Assembly: GCA_034111025.1 (NCBI GenBank) | Contig: JAWUYB010000037.1 | Location: 1 to 42,349 of the forward strand | Source: CAJXJP01 sp034111025 | GTDB lineage: Bacteria; Patescibacteriota; Gracilibacteria; BD1-5; UBA6164 | Direction of reading: 5' to 3' | Length of the DNA: 42,349 nucleotides | Part shown: positions 31,601 through 41,253 of the stretch, in pieces | Numbering within the stretch: position 1 is the first letter of the stretch | Layout of the letters: the number at the start of each line of letters is the position of its first letter | Notes under the pieces: generated by a model | Told to the model about the DNA's origin: nothing | Databases searched by the model: none | Seen by the model: the letters and a program-made list of their open reading frames with translations, nothing else | Made by a program: the position numbers and the translations under genes

Positions 31601-31980
31601 ATTTCTGAATTTAATTTAGCCGTATTACTTTTAGTTTCTAAAACTACAGCATCTGATTCAACCTTATATTCTGATATTTTTTTTGAAATTTCATAATACG
31701 CTAAATCTGATCATTCAGTTGATAATCATAATTCACCTAATAATTTATCAATTTTTTCATGATATTCTTGTGATGTCACTTCATCTTTTGAAAGAGCAGC
31801 ATCTACTGTTTTTGAATTTACTAATTCTTTAAAAAATTCTTTTAAAGTATTTTTTGCTAAATCTTGAGTTTCAGCATCATTTAAACTATCAACTGTATTT
31901 TGAAATTGTTGCCCATCAAGAAGTTCTGATTTAATCCCTAATTTTAGACCAAATATAAATTGTTTTACAATATGTAACAT
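28609..31980 (-). CDS. 1123-aa acidic orphan with EF-hand-like loop and glycine-rich hydrophobic segment
   Basis: Mostly helical and rich in Glu/Lys/Asn/Ser. There is no obvious signal peptide (MLHIVKQFIFGLKLGIKSEL). An EF-hand-like loop DYNVDGKLDSEN lies at residues 343-354, with a similar YDPDGSFG shortly before, suggesting calcium binding. Near residues 485-570 a glycine-rich hydrophobic region (SVGGVVGGSVGVAASF, VGIALVNFIPYIGATHEFYE) could insert into membranes. The C-terminus has acidic SDPEYDE / STPEYDE repeats, then a glycine- and Ser/Thr-rich low-complexity tail. No family recognised; a secreted or surface toxin/adhesin is only a guess from its surface-protein neighbours. Start ATG 31980 is the first after an in-frame TAG. 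Many UGA-glycines. Confidence 0.75.
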
Positions 31981-32083
31981 AATAACTTTTTTAATTAAAT
32001 ATTTTCATACCTAGTTATGATAACATATTATATAAGTCTCTTACAAAAATTATTCCTTGACAAATATTTTTTTTAAGAGTAAT

Positions 32084-32116
32084 AAAAAAAACTACTTTCT
32101 AAAAAGTAGTTTTTTT
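32084..32116 (-). terminator. Terminator after the LPETG protein gene
   Basis: AAAAACTACTTT / AAAGTAGTTTTT stem with a short loop and T-run, 10 nt beyond the stop on the minus strand. Confidence 0.85.
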
Positions 32117-32125
32117 ATCTATAAA

Positions 32126-32803
32126 TTATGATTCTTTTCTTGCTTTAACTAAAACAAATGATAAGAACATAGCTAAGAATGCTAACATTATAAATTGAGC
32201 CGGTCCAGTTTCTGGTAATCTTTTAATTAATATTGGTGCTTCTGAATCTGGATTTCCTGAAGTGAATAGTACACATTCATTATGAACATCACTATCTTCA
32301 CTAATTGTTCCATCACTTAATAATGCATGACTTGTTAATGGAAAAACTAGCATACCTATATTTTCTCATTCAGCAGCAGTATTTTTAGCTACTTGATATC
32401 CATATCCTAATTTAGATTTAATCCAAGTAACCTTTTTCCCAGCCTCTAAGACAAATCCATCTTCTGCTTCAGAATATATATTATCAAATTCAGATGTATA
32501 TTCCCAAAAACCTTGAGAACTAGGTACTTGAGACCATTGAGTTAAGTCAGGGCTTAAGTTCACTAATCTAGGATCTTCTTGTATTTCTTTATATAAAATC
32601 ATATCTGTAGCTGATGCGTTCACCCATTCATCAGATAAAAAACCTACAGTATCTCATTGAGATTGGGTTTTACCATTAAAACATTGATTACATGAGTTAG
32701 CAGAAAAAACTGGATCAGAAGAACATTCTATTTCTTCAAAGGCAAAAGTTGGAGTAACTAATGCTACTACTAATAACGCAGTTAGTAAAATTTTAGATTT
32801 CAT
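32126..32803 (-). CDS. Secreted protein with C-terminal LPETG sorting-like signal
   Basis: 225 aa. Signal peptide ILLTALLVVALVTPTFA, then a mature domain with an early cysteine cluster (ECSSDPVFSANSCNQC) and a lone later Cys. The C-terminus has RLPETGPAQF at about residues 195-204, a hydrophobic stretch and the basic tail KARKES, the layout of sortase substrates. Sortase cleavage between T and G would attach it to an amino group in the envelope. No sortase gene lies in the window. The mature domain (WSQVPSSQGFWEYTSEF, KVTWIKSKLGYGYQVAKN) is not one I recognise. UGA-glycine occurs twice (SQGDT, AEGEN). Confidence 0.75.
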
Positions 32804-32850
32804 ATCAATTGATTAAGTATTATTAATAACAAACAGCAGTATAATAATAA

Positions 32851-32880
32851 AAAAACACGAGTGAGTCAATAACTCTCGTG
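32851..32880 (-). terminator. Terminator after yidC
   Basis: On the minus strand CACGAG / CTCGTG with an internal GAGT / ACTC pairing, followed by a seven-T run. Confidence 0.75.
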
Positions 32881-32889
32881 CTTTTACCT

Positions 32890-34059
32890 TTACTTTTTCA
32901 ATATTTTATTTACAAATAACTGTTGAAATACCATAAATAGTGTTGATGTACCCCAATATATACCTACTCATGCGATAAGTGTGTAAGTAAATACAGCTAC
33001 CATTGCTGGCATACCATATAACATGAATTTATTCATCATTTCAGGATCTGGCATCATTTGAGAATAATCATTTGCTCATTTTTTCTTTTCAAGTACCACA
33101 TCTTTTTTTTCTGCTTTTTTACCTGCAAGAGATAATTTTACTTGTGTAAATTGAATTGCAGCTACAGTAAGTGCTAATATAAGTCAAGTAATTCAACCTG
33201 ATTGTAATAAATCCATTCAAAAGAATGAAAAATTTATACTAGCGATATCAAACTTAGATTGAAAATCATAAATATGAAAGAAGTTAGATGGATCTTTTAT
33301 GGATAATATAATATTATATATAACCAATAATATAGGCATTTGAATTATCAAAAATCCACACGACCCCATAGGATTTACTTTTTCTGTTTTATATAATTCC
33401 ATAAGTTTCACACCAATTGCTTGTTGATTTCACTTATTTTCTTCTTGAATTTTTTTAATTTTTGGTTGAATTCATTGAAGTTTTTTTTGAGCCACCATCA
33501 TTTTATGTTGAGGCCATAGTAAAACGATACGTATAATCACCGTAATTGCCAATATAGCCCATCCTAATGAATTTCATAGAATAGTTATAAGGAAAACAAA
33601 TAAATTGAATATAGGAGCATAAAACACTGCTGAGAATATTTTAGATATAGAACCTCTATGTTCTACTTCAAATCAGGCTAAATATCTTTTATCTCATGTA
33701 GAATATTCAAAGTTATATTGTCCTGCTTCAAAGAAGCTATTATAGTCGTCTGAAAAATTGATAACAGATTCTTTACCAGATTCTATGATTATATCATTAC
33801 ATTCTTTTTGGACTAAATCTACTTTTTGACCCGCATGATGAAGCGATATATCATTACAGTTATTTAATGTTAGAGGAGCTGTAGAGTTATTCATTACCCT
33901 TAGTGCTACCACTGGTGGTATAGTATAAGCTTTTTCAGTAGTTTCTATGTTAATTTTTCCTGATAATTGAGTTTCTGTTACCTCTTTTCATCATGTGAAT
34001 AAATTAATAGTTAATATTATTAATAATGCCCATATAAATATATCTAAATATTTTTTCAT
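32890..34059 (-). CDS. yidC: Membrane protein insertase YidC
   Basis: 389 aa. N-terminal transmembrane helix (about 5-22), then an extracytoplasmic domain of about 120 residues (NNSTAPLTLNNCNDISLHHA). The conserved insertase core follows: LGWAILAITVIIRIVLLWPQ with the groove Arg, the coiled helical hairpin QKKLQGIQPKIKKIQEENKG, KVNPMGSCGFLIIQMPIL and the last helices (PAMVAVFTYTLIAWVGIY). It inserts and folds membrane proteins, with Sec or alone. Intermediate in length between Firmicutes SpoIIIJ (about 260) and E. coli YidC (548). It follows rnpA by 8 nt. Confidence 0.93.
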
Positions 34060-34067
34060 AAGTGTTT

Positions 34068-34424
34068 TTATTTTTTAATTATTTTTGTATATAAAAAATT
34101 TATATCTTTTTTATATGATTTCATTGATTCATCATTATTTTTCAATAATTTTGTTTGTTTTTTTACAACAAATACTAAATCATATCATTGTTCATCATTG
34201 TATTGTTTAATACACTCTGATGCATAATCATAAAACCTTCTACGAAAGAATGTTCTTGATACATTGGTTATAACTGATTTTGATCAAATAACAATTGCAA
34301 ACCTATTGTATCATAGTTTATTTTTAGTATAGTTTAATACTATTCCGTAAGAAAAAAAAGGTTTTCCTCTTTGTAAAACCTTTTTTACTTCTCTTTCTTT
34401 TAATCTAAATCCTTTAGTAATCAC
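34068..34424 (-). CDS. rnpA: Ribonuclease P protein component
   Basis: 118 aa. It supports the RNase P RNA in 5' maturation of tRNAs. GFRLKEREVKKVLQRGKPFF at the start, RFAIVIGSKSVITNVSRTFF and the basic RRRFYDYA helix match RnpA, although the usual RNR motif is altered. Start is GTG 34424: there is no ATG and an in-frame TAA lies two codons upstream. UGA-glycines lie in LGYN, VIGSK and EQGYD. Standard position between rpmH and yidC; the rpmH terminator lies between rpmH and this gene. Confidence 0.88.
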
Positions 34425-34447
34425 TATTTAATTTTTTATTAAAACAA

Positions 34448-34474
34448 GAAAAAGTAATGAGCGAACTCATTACT
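34448..34474 (-). terminator. Terminator between rpmH and rnpA
   Basis: A nine-pair perfect stem AGTAATGAG / CTCATTACT with TTCG loop on the minus strand and a short T-run. It probably reduces rather than abolishes rnpA-yidC transcription from the rpmH promoter. Confidence 0.75.
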
Positions 34475-34475
34475 C

Positions 34476-34718
34476 TTATTTTCTATTAACGAAGTTACCT
34501 TTACCATCAAATGGTGTTTTTCTAGCTGTACCTCAAGCTACAATATGCATTTTAGCTTTACCGTTAATTTCTTGATATCTTTTTGGATAACTTACAGTTA
34601 ATTCATGTCTTCCTTTTCTTCTTCTATTTTTTAGGATTTTTCTCCCACTTGCAGTCGAACTTCTTTTCAAGAATCCGTGAACTCTAAGTCTTTTTCTTTT
34701 TTTTAATTTTCCTAACAT
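34476..34718 (-). CDS. rpmH: 50S ribosomal protein L34 with C-terminal extension
   Basis: 80 aa, against 44-47 in most bacteria. Residues 1-43 are L34: KRKRLRVHGFLKRSSTASGR and KILKNRRRKGRHELTV. It continues for about 37 residues through SYPKRYQEINGKAKMHIVA, then a UGA-glycine, GTARKTPFDGKG and NFVNRK. The extension is basic and partly beyond the UGA, so both recoding and the added tail would be missed by standard annotation. Its own promoter precedes it; a TTCG-loop terminator follows. Confidence 0.92.
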
Positions 34719-34781
34719 CTTTTTTGTGAGTTATATTTAAAATACACTTATGCTTGAAAGTGTGTTAATTTTTGCTGACAT

Positions 34782-34809
34782 ATCCTATTGAAAAAATATA
34801 AAATGTCAA
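34782..34809 (-). promoter_or_regulatory. Predicted rpmH promoter
   Basis: On the minus strand TTGACA (34804-34809), 16-nt spacer, TAGGAT (34782-34787). The leader of about 57 nt holds a small hairpin ACACTT / AAGTGT (34744-34763). No DnaA-box cluster or dnaA gene is seen here. Confidence 0.5.
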
Positions 34810-34818
34810 AGTTTTTTT

Positions 34819-35514
34819 TTAACTAATCAGTGTTCATTCTTTTTTCCCGAGAATTGCTCTCATAACAGCACCTTCGTCGTATAATGAAACTACTTTTAGT
34901 TTCATATTATTTTCTTTTGCAAGAGCTATAGCTGTATGATCCATAACACGTAAGTTTTTTGTAATTACTTCATCATATGTAGCCTCTGGAATAAATACAG
35001 CATCTGCAAATTTTACAGGATCTTTATCATAAACACCGTTAACTTTTGTTGCTTTAATCATAATATCTGCCTCTATTTCTAAGGCCCTAAGTACGCCTGC
35101 TGTATCTGTAGTAAAATAAGGATTTCATGTTCAACCACCAAATATTAATACTTTTTTTGCTTTTAAATCTTTAACAGCTTTTACTTTATTAAATCTTTCA
35201 GCAATTCAATCTATACCGAAAGAATTAATAATTTTAGTATGAATTCCTTTTCTTTCTAATACATCACTTAATGCAATAGCATTGATATTGATAGCTAACA
35301 TTCACATATTATCAGCATTACATCTATCTATATTAATTTTTTCAATTTCCGCCCCTCTAATAAAATTCCCTGCTCAAACAACAATTCATATTTCAATATT
35401 ATTATGAATCAGGTCTTTAATTTTATCACAAACTTCGTCTAACATAACATAATCTAAACCTAAAGGTTCACCTCCTGCTAGTGCTTCTCAAGAAATTTTT
35501 AGTAAAACTCTCAT
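34819..35514 (-). CDS. pyrH: UMP kinase
   Basis: 231 aa, amino-acid-kinase fold. It phosphorylates UMP for pyrimidine nucleotide synthesis. MRVLLKISGEALAGGE, IVVGAGNFIRGAEIE, NADNMGMLAINI, LIFGGGTGNPYFTTDTA and KATKVNGVYDKDPV are the family motifs. Glycines of the first and third loops are UGA, so the standard code leaves only the C-terminal third. It starts one base after the stop of the 360-aa upstream gene. The frequent partners tsf and frr are absent. Confidence 0.95.
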
Positions 35515-35515
35515 A

Positions 35516-36598
35516 TTATTTATTAATTATATTTTTAAATAAAATATCTGTTATTTTTATTATTTCAAATGATGAATTTTTTTCTTTAAACTCATTATTT
35601 TTAGTTTTGAGCCATTCATTTTTTTCAGTTACTGTTTCCATTGTATTCCAAGATTCATCTAATCATGTTAATAATTCAGTTATTGCATAATAATCTTTAG
35701 AAAAATAATGTTTTGAATAAATATATTCTCCATCTTTCATATTTAATGCATAATATGTTACATATAATTCATCTTTTGATGGTCTACATGTATTCCACCA
35801 ACTCCATGAAGATGTTTTTTCTCAAATAATTTTAGTAATCAAATCAGAATTACAACTAACACTCTCTACTGAATGTTTTTCTACTTGAAATCATTTTATA
35901 TCAGAATATGTGAATTTATTTTCTCCTAATTTTACAGGACTTCCATAGTCTCAAGATGTTGGTAATGTTGAAGAATCAATTTCTTCTACTGTATTATTAG
36001 TCTCAACTAATTTTTCTAATACTATTTCTTTATTATTTTCAGGATTAGGATAAAAAATAGTCAGTTGAACTCTTGATTCTTCTTTTCAAGAAGTCATAAT
36101 AATCGTATAAATATTTGTTCAAAAATCAAACGTTTGATACTGAGAATATGCTCTATATAAAAAGTTTTCACTTCATGCTACAAATTGTTGCAAAAGGTAA
36201 TCATCATCAGGGTAATCTGAGTCAGGATTTGTATACAATACTCTAATTTCATCAACAGGAGTTTTAATTTTTCAAACAAGATCAACTTCTCAATTTGATA
36301 AATCTATATCATCAAAACTATTGAACTCTAATATATCGCTTCATTGTAATAACTCTCTAGAAAAAGTAGGTTTTTCTATAATAACAACTTCCTGAACTAC
36401 CTCTTTTACTGAATCAATTGCATTATCAACTTGCTCAAAAACTTCTTTTTTTGCATCATTTACTTTTGAATTTAAAGTGTTATCAATTTCAATTCATAGT
36501 TCTTTTTTTGCATCGATAATATCTTGATTTGGCAATAAATAATTCCATAAACCATAAGCAGCAATAGCTATAATTAACATAAACATAATTTTTTTCAT
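35516..36598 (-). CDS. 360-aa membrane-anchored protein, function unknown
   Basis: An N-terminal hydrophobic segment (KKIMFMLIIAIAAYGLW) is an uncleaved anchor or signal. A Lys/Glu/Val-rich helical stalk follows at about residues 30-75. Then comes a beta-rich domain (LDSFDDIDLSNGEVDLVGK-like region, KIKTPVDEIRVLYTNPDSDY, YIYSKHYFSKDYYAI). The C-terminus is helical and charged. Tryptophan-rich SSWSWWNTCRP stands out near residue 275. I recognise no family. It overlaps nothing but ends one base before pyrH, so the two are probably translated from the same mRNA; the connection to UMP kinase is not obvious. Extracellular orientation is inferred. UGA-glycines are common. Confidence 0.65.
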
Positions 36599-36618
36599 AT
36601 TTCTTTAGACAGAAAATA

Positions 36619-36654
36619 AAAAGACAAAAACATTTTAAGGAGTTTTTGTCTTTT
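36619..36654 (-). terminator. Terminator between RNase J and the 360-aa gene
   Basis: A 13-pair perfect stem AAAAGACAAAAAC / GTTTTTGTCTTTT with a 10-nt loop, followed on the minus strand by T-rich sequence. Confidence 0.8.
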
Positions 36655-36707
36655 GTAAAATCATTTTATTTTTATTTTTTCTCTGAAAATTAACTATTTT
36701 TATATTC

Positions 36708-38765
36708 TTATACTTCCATAATCATAGGTATAATCATTGGTTCTCTATCAAGTTTTTGTAATAAGAATTTTTCTAAATCTGTTCTAATTATTTTAATGAG
36801 ATCTTTTTCTTCCATATCTGGAACATCTTTTACAGTATTTTCATAAATATCTCTTGATTTTTTAATAATCATTCTATGAATACCTCTCACTTCATCAAGA
36901 TAAACAAGACCTCTTGTTTCTAATTTAATATGTCCAAGAATAGTTTTTGTTTTTTTATCAACTTTGTAGGTTAACACAAGAACTCATGCATTCATCATTT
37001 TTTCTCTCGCCTTGATTACATGTGAACCTGCTGTTCCCATACCATTTCCATCAATAATTATTTCTTGAATTGGTGCCTTAATTCTTGATCTAAAAATATT
37101 ACCATTTGGAGCAAAATCTACAATTACACCATTATCAATAAGAACACAATCTTCTTCTTTCATACCTACAGTGAGTGCTGTATCTTTATGAACAGTTCTA
37201 AAATATAAATCCCCGAATACAGGCATAAAATATTTAGGTTTAATTAATTGAATCATTATTTTTTGCTCTTCTTGAAAAGCATGACCTCAAGTATGAACTT
37301 CTTTATCATCTTTTGTAATTACTTGTGCACCTAATTTAATAAGTTTATTAATAATTCTATTTACTGATTTTTCATTCCCAGGAACAGTTGAAGATGAGAA
37401 TACAACAGTATCTCCTTTAATAATTTCAATAGAAGGATGTCTTCCTTCTGACATTCTTGTCAGAGCTGAAAATTCTTCTCATTGACTTCACGTTGTAATA
37501 ATTATTTGTTTATGTGGATCTACTCAAAGTGTTGATTTTGGTGTCATTTTTTTAACTGTACCAGGTTTCATTTTTAAATAACCTAAGTCTTTTGCTATTT
37601 GTACATTTTCAATCATTGATCTCCCACTTAAGAAAATCGTTTTGTCATATTTTTGAGCGATATCAATCAGTTGTTGTACTCTAGAAATCCATGAAGAAAA
37701 AGCTGCAATAATTAATCTCCCTTTATTATGATTTTTAACTATTTCTTCCAATGCTTCTCATACACCTTTTTCCGATTGAGAAAAACCTTTTCTCGTAGAA
37801 CCAGTAGAATCAGACATTAACATTGTTATTCATCTAGAACCAATTTCACCAATTCTAGAAAGATCAGCTGGTTCATCAATTGTAGGTGTGAAATCTATTT
37901 TAAAATCTCACGTATGAACAAATTTTGCTCCACCTGGTGTTTCAATATAAATACCTGCACAATCAGGAATAGAATGATTTACTCTAAAAAATTCAACATC
38001 AAATTGCCCTATTTTATGTTTTTCTTCACTTCATGCATCAATTTCGATAAAAATTGCATGTGGCAATAAACCTGATTCTGAAATAGCTTTCTTAGCTAAA
38101 CCACAAGTTAATTTTGTTCCATAAATAGGTGGCATTCCTAACGCTGGAAGTATATGTTTTAAAGAACCAATATTATCTAAATGAGCATGAGTTAATAATA
38201 TAGCTTTTATATTATCTTTATATTTTGTAAGAAATGATACATCTGGAATTGAATAATTTACCCCATACATATCATGGTCTGCAAATTGTACACCACAATC
38301 AATAAGTACGATATCATCTCAATATTGAACCATACCCATATTTTTTGCACCTGTTTCATTATTTCAACCAATTGGAATAAATCTTGTATATCCTTCTCTT
38401 AATGAAGGAAGATAAAATTTAGTTTCAGGAAAGTCTGATACAAATTTACCTTTTACTTCACCCGCTTTAAAATTCCCCTTTTTTACAAAAGGTTTTTTAA
38501 ATCCTGCTTTTTTATTTTGATGATTTACTCTATTATTACTTTTTTCTCAATCATTATTTTGTTGAGGTTTATTTTGTTGAGGTTTATTTTGTTGATTTTT
38601 ATGATTATGTACTGGTTTTTTATGACCATTACTCATAACATCTTTTTTTTCAACAATAACTTCTGAAGTTTTGTCTTCAATATTTTCTACTTTAACTTCT
38701 TTTTGAGTTACAGGAGATTGTTTTCAATCTAATTCTTGATCTAGTTCATCTAAAAAATCTTTCAT
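36708..38765 (-). CDS. rnj: Ribonuclease J-like metallo-beta-lactamase nuclease with altered metal motif
   Basis: 685 aa. Residues 1 to about 125 are a low-complexity Asn/Gln/Lys-rich leader with a NKPQQNKPQQNN repeat. The nuclease follows: RFIPIGGNNETGAKNMG, VLIDCGVQFADHDMYGVNYS, LTHAHLDNIG (His193, His195, Asp197, Asn198), VNHSIPDCAG, VHTGDFKIDFTP, the beta-CASP part (FSSSTVPGNE) and GGHAFQEE. The C-terminal domain ends MIIPMIMEV. RNase J degrades and processes RNA with 5'-exo and endo activity. In the HxHxDH motif the last His is Asn, so a zinc ligand is missing; activity may be altered. Start ATG 38765, with a TATAAT-like box at 38812-38817 on the minus strand. Few UGA-glycines compared with its length. 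Confidence 0.9.
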
Positions 38766-39041
38766 TTTTTATTATTTATTATATAAATAATAATCACATC
38801 AATACTTTTACATTATAATTGATTTGTAAAATATTTTCTTATAACACTTAAAGATAATTTTCTTTTGATAGTTATGATATTTTTAAAACATACAAAATAT
38901 AACTCTATTACATAGGGCTTATAAATTTATTGTATTTATAAAATTGAAGTGATTATTTGTCTTAAATAAGCAATATTCAAACAAAAATAAAACTGAATGT
39001 ATTCTCTATTTATTTAAATTGACTTATTTATTCAAGATTCA
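38766..39041. other. 276-nt intergenic region between metalloprotease gene and RNase J
   Basis: Very AT-rich, no ORF I trust in code 25. It contains a possible RNase J -10 box (38812-38817) and, at its left end, AAAACTGAAT, which can pair with ATTCAGTTTT around 39045-39055 across the end of the metalloprotease gene as a long-looped possible terminator. Nothing else is recognisable. Confidence 0.4.
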
Positions 39042-39959
39042 TTATATTCAGTTTTTCAAATACTGCAATAATTTTTCTATATCTATTTCTATTTTAGTAA
39101 TATCCCGATAATAATTTTTCACTGTATTATTTATAGAAAAATCTGTATCATTAAATTTTTTCTTTAATAATAAATTATCAAAAAAATCGTATTTTTTACT
39201 TAAACTCTCTGATTCAAGGGTTTTACGTAAAAAATCATCATTATGTAAAACATAATATGTAAAACTTTCAGCAAAATCTTCATATTTATTTGTCATAGCA
39301 TACCCTGAAACAAAATCTGCTTGAATTTGTCACGGTTTTATAACCTTGGTTTTTTCCCAAGATACATCGTAAAATTTATTACTAAGGTCCTGTATAACTT
39401 TTTTTTCTAAAAAATATATATCTATATAATGTGCCAATTCATGAATTGCTACTGATAAATATTCTGATTGTTTATCTTGAGTATATCAAAATAACTTTAC
39501 CGTTCTATTTTTCATTTTTCATCTAACATCAAACATATCTTTATGCATTTCTACACCTAGATTATGAATCATGTTTTTTATAGTATTTGACTGAAGAAAT
39601 ACTCAAAAATTAATTGAAAAATCTTTAGATTTATTTTCAAATACATCAGGAATATACTTAAAACTGTATGGTGATGCTGAAGTATAATGTTCTTCAATTA
39701 AATCAGATAATTCAGATCAAGTTAATGTAAGTGTCTCAATCTGAGTTATTCAAGATCATGTAAGCTCTAGATATTCAGGTTCTTCTATAGTATTATGAAT
39801 ATCAATAGTTGGTTCGATGAAATTTTCTTCTATATATTCCTGAGAAACATGCATAGAAAAATAATAGTTTTTTACTAAAAAAACTATTATTGTGAATAAT
39901 ATCGTTAAACAAAGTATAATAATACTTTGTTGTAGTATGAATTTATTTTTATCTCACAT
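39042..39959 (-). CDS. Membrane-anchored zinc metalloprotease (lethal-factor-like gluzincin)
   Basis: 305 aa. Start M then a UGA-glycine. One transmembrane segment at about 12-31 (IIILCLTILFTIIVFLV), then a polar linker with TGSGIT and LTLTGSEL. The catalytic part has AIHELAHYID (His173, Glu174, His177) and downstream YEDFAES (Glu227/Glu231), about 54 residues later, the spacing and xEFFAE-like motif of anthrax-lethal-factor-like peptidases. The active site should face outside the cell. It lies last in a run of four pilin-like genes, 20 nt after the nearest, so processing or release of surface pilins or host proteins is a reasonable hypothesis. The substrate is unknown. Confidence 0.75.
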
Positions 39960-39979
39960 TTTTCTATATTAAATTTTTA

Positions 39980-40435
39980 TTAGCTCCCTAATCAATAAAT
40001 CAAGTTAATAACAAGAGTAACAATTGTTGTTGCTAAAATAACTCCTAATAACCCAACGAGAGACCATTTAACAATATCTTTTGCTTTTGTGATTTTTTCA
40101 TCTTCTCAAGCTGATAAAGTCATCATTAATCCACCATAAATAACTGAACCAATAGATAATAGACCTAAAAATAATGCTATATTATTAGTCCATTTATTTA
40201 TTTTATCTTTAAATGTTTTTTCTATAGTAGCTTCTCCATCAACCTCAACCACTCAGCTTCATTTTAAACATTTTCAAAGTAAACCCACTACACCTCATTC
40301 TTTTCATGCATTCATTATATTTCACTTTTCATCAACTTCATAATTACAGTCATTTGCTGTAGTGATATTTGAAAATATAATCAATGAAGAAAAAAATGAA
40401 AATATAATACAGATACATAATAATAATTTTTTCAT
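39980..40435 (-). CDS. VirB2/TrbC-like pilin protein, 151 aa
   Basis: Signal peptide (CICIIFSFFSSLIIFSNI, cleavage near TTA), a polar middle with two Cys (NDCNYEV, GKCLKG) and a C-terminal pair of transmembrane helices (NNIALFLGLLSIGSVIYGGL and WSLVGLLGVILATTIVTLV) joined by the charged loop MTLSAGEDEKITKAKDIVK. This two-helix hairpin with a basic loop is the hallmark of type IV secretion pilins common in CPR genomes. Six to eight glycines are UGA. It is one of four related proteins in a row. Role: pilus subunit or membrane-channel component, by family; partners VirB4/VirD4 are not in the window. Confidence 0.75.
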
Positions 40436-40444
40436 TTTTTTTAC

Positions 40445-40828
40445 TTAAAAACTAAGTCCTAACACTATTTTTACCGTAACCCAAGCAAAACTCATAATAA
40501 ATATACCTATTATAGCATACATAAATTGCATCAAAGCTTTTTTAAATTCTTCAGGATTTCATCTAGCCATACCTAATTTAATACCTACAAATAAGAATAC
40601 TCCTACTGCAGTTATAGGTAATAATGTTTCTAATGAACTAATTACCCAACTAGAGACTTCATCTATTTGCTCTTCTCATTTTTTACTAATTAATAAAGTA
40701 TCTGTAACTCAACCTCCACTTCATGGCAACATGATACTTTCATGACTCGTTCATTGTTTAGCAAATACACTAAAAGATATCACTGATGAATATATAGCTA
40801 TAAATAAAAACAATATTTTTTTAAACAT
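40445..40828 (-). CDS. VirB2/TrbC-like pilin protein, 127 aa
   Basis: Signal peptide (KKILFLFIAIYSSVISFSVF, cleavage near FAK), a short glycine-rich linker (MLPGSGGGVTDTLL), a helix and two transmembrane segments (LETLLPITAVGVFLFVGIKL and FMYAIIGIFIMSFAWVTVKI) flanking the loop GMARGNPEEFKKALMQ. It has the same architecture as the neighbouring pilin-like genes but a different loop (ARGNPEEFKKA in place of SAGEDEK). It lies 9 nt from the next gene, so it is co-transcribed. UGA-glycines occur in QGTSH, LPGSGGG and ARGNP. Confidence 0.72.
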
Positions 40829-40838
40829 ATATTTTATA

Positions 40839-41243
40839 TTATTTAAAATTAAAATTAATTATAGTTGTAACTAAAAAGTTAGAACTCAATGCAACCCCAA
40901 CTCATAGAAGAGACCATGTGATCCAGCTTTTTGCTTTTTTTGTTTTTTCTTCTTCTCATGCAGAAAATAAGTATAAAACTCCACTTAACATAAGAGCAAT
41001 AACAGCAATAACTGACACATATTGTAACATCAAGTGAATAATATCTAATATATATTCTCATCAGATATTACTATCTCCTCATACATATCCAGGTGTTGGA
41101 TTTGCTATATCTTTATCAGTACATCAAGGTAAACCATGACAATTAATTTTTACCGTTTCTTTTCAAGCAGTACCAGCAAAAACATTTGATAATCACGCAA
41201 TGAAAAATGTAAAACTAGCAATAAATATATTTATAAATTTCAT
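40839..41243 (-). CDS. VirB2/TrbC-like pilin protein, 134 aa
   Basis: Signal peptide (NIFIASFTFFIAGLSNVFA), a polar segment with a Cys pair (NCHGLPGCTDKD), a glycine-rich linker (YVGGDSNIGGEY) and two transmembrane helices (MLQYVSVIAVIALMLSGVLY and SWITWSLLGVGVALSSNFLV) around the loop FSAGEEEKTKKAK. It closely resembles the 151-aa neighbour in the loop (SAGE-EEK), so these two look like paralogues. Located 10 nt from the following gene and 10 nt after the previous one. Confidence 0.75.
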
Positions 41244-41253
41244 TATTATTTTT

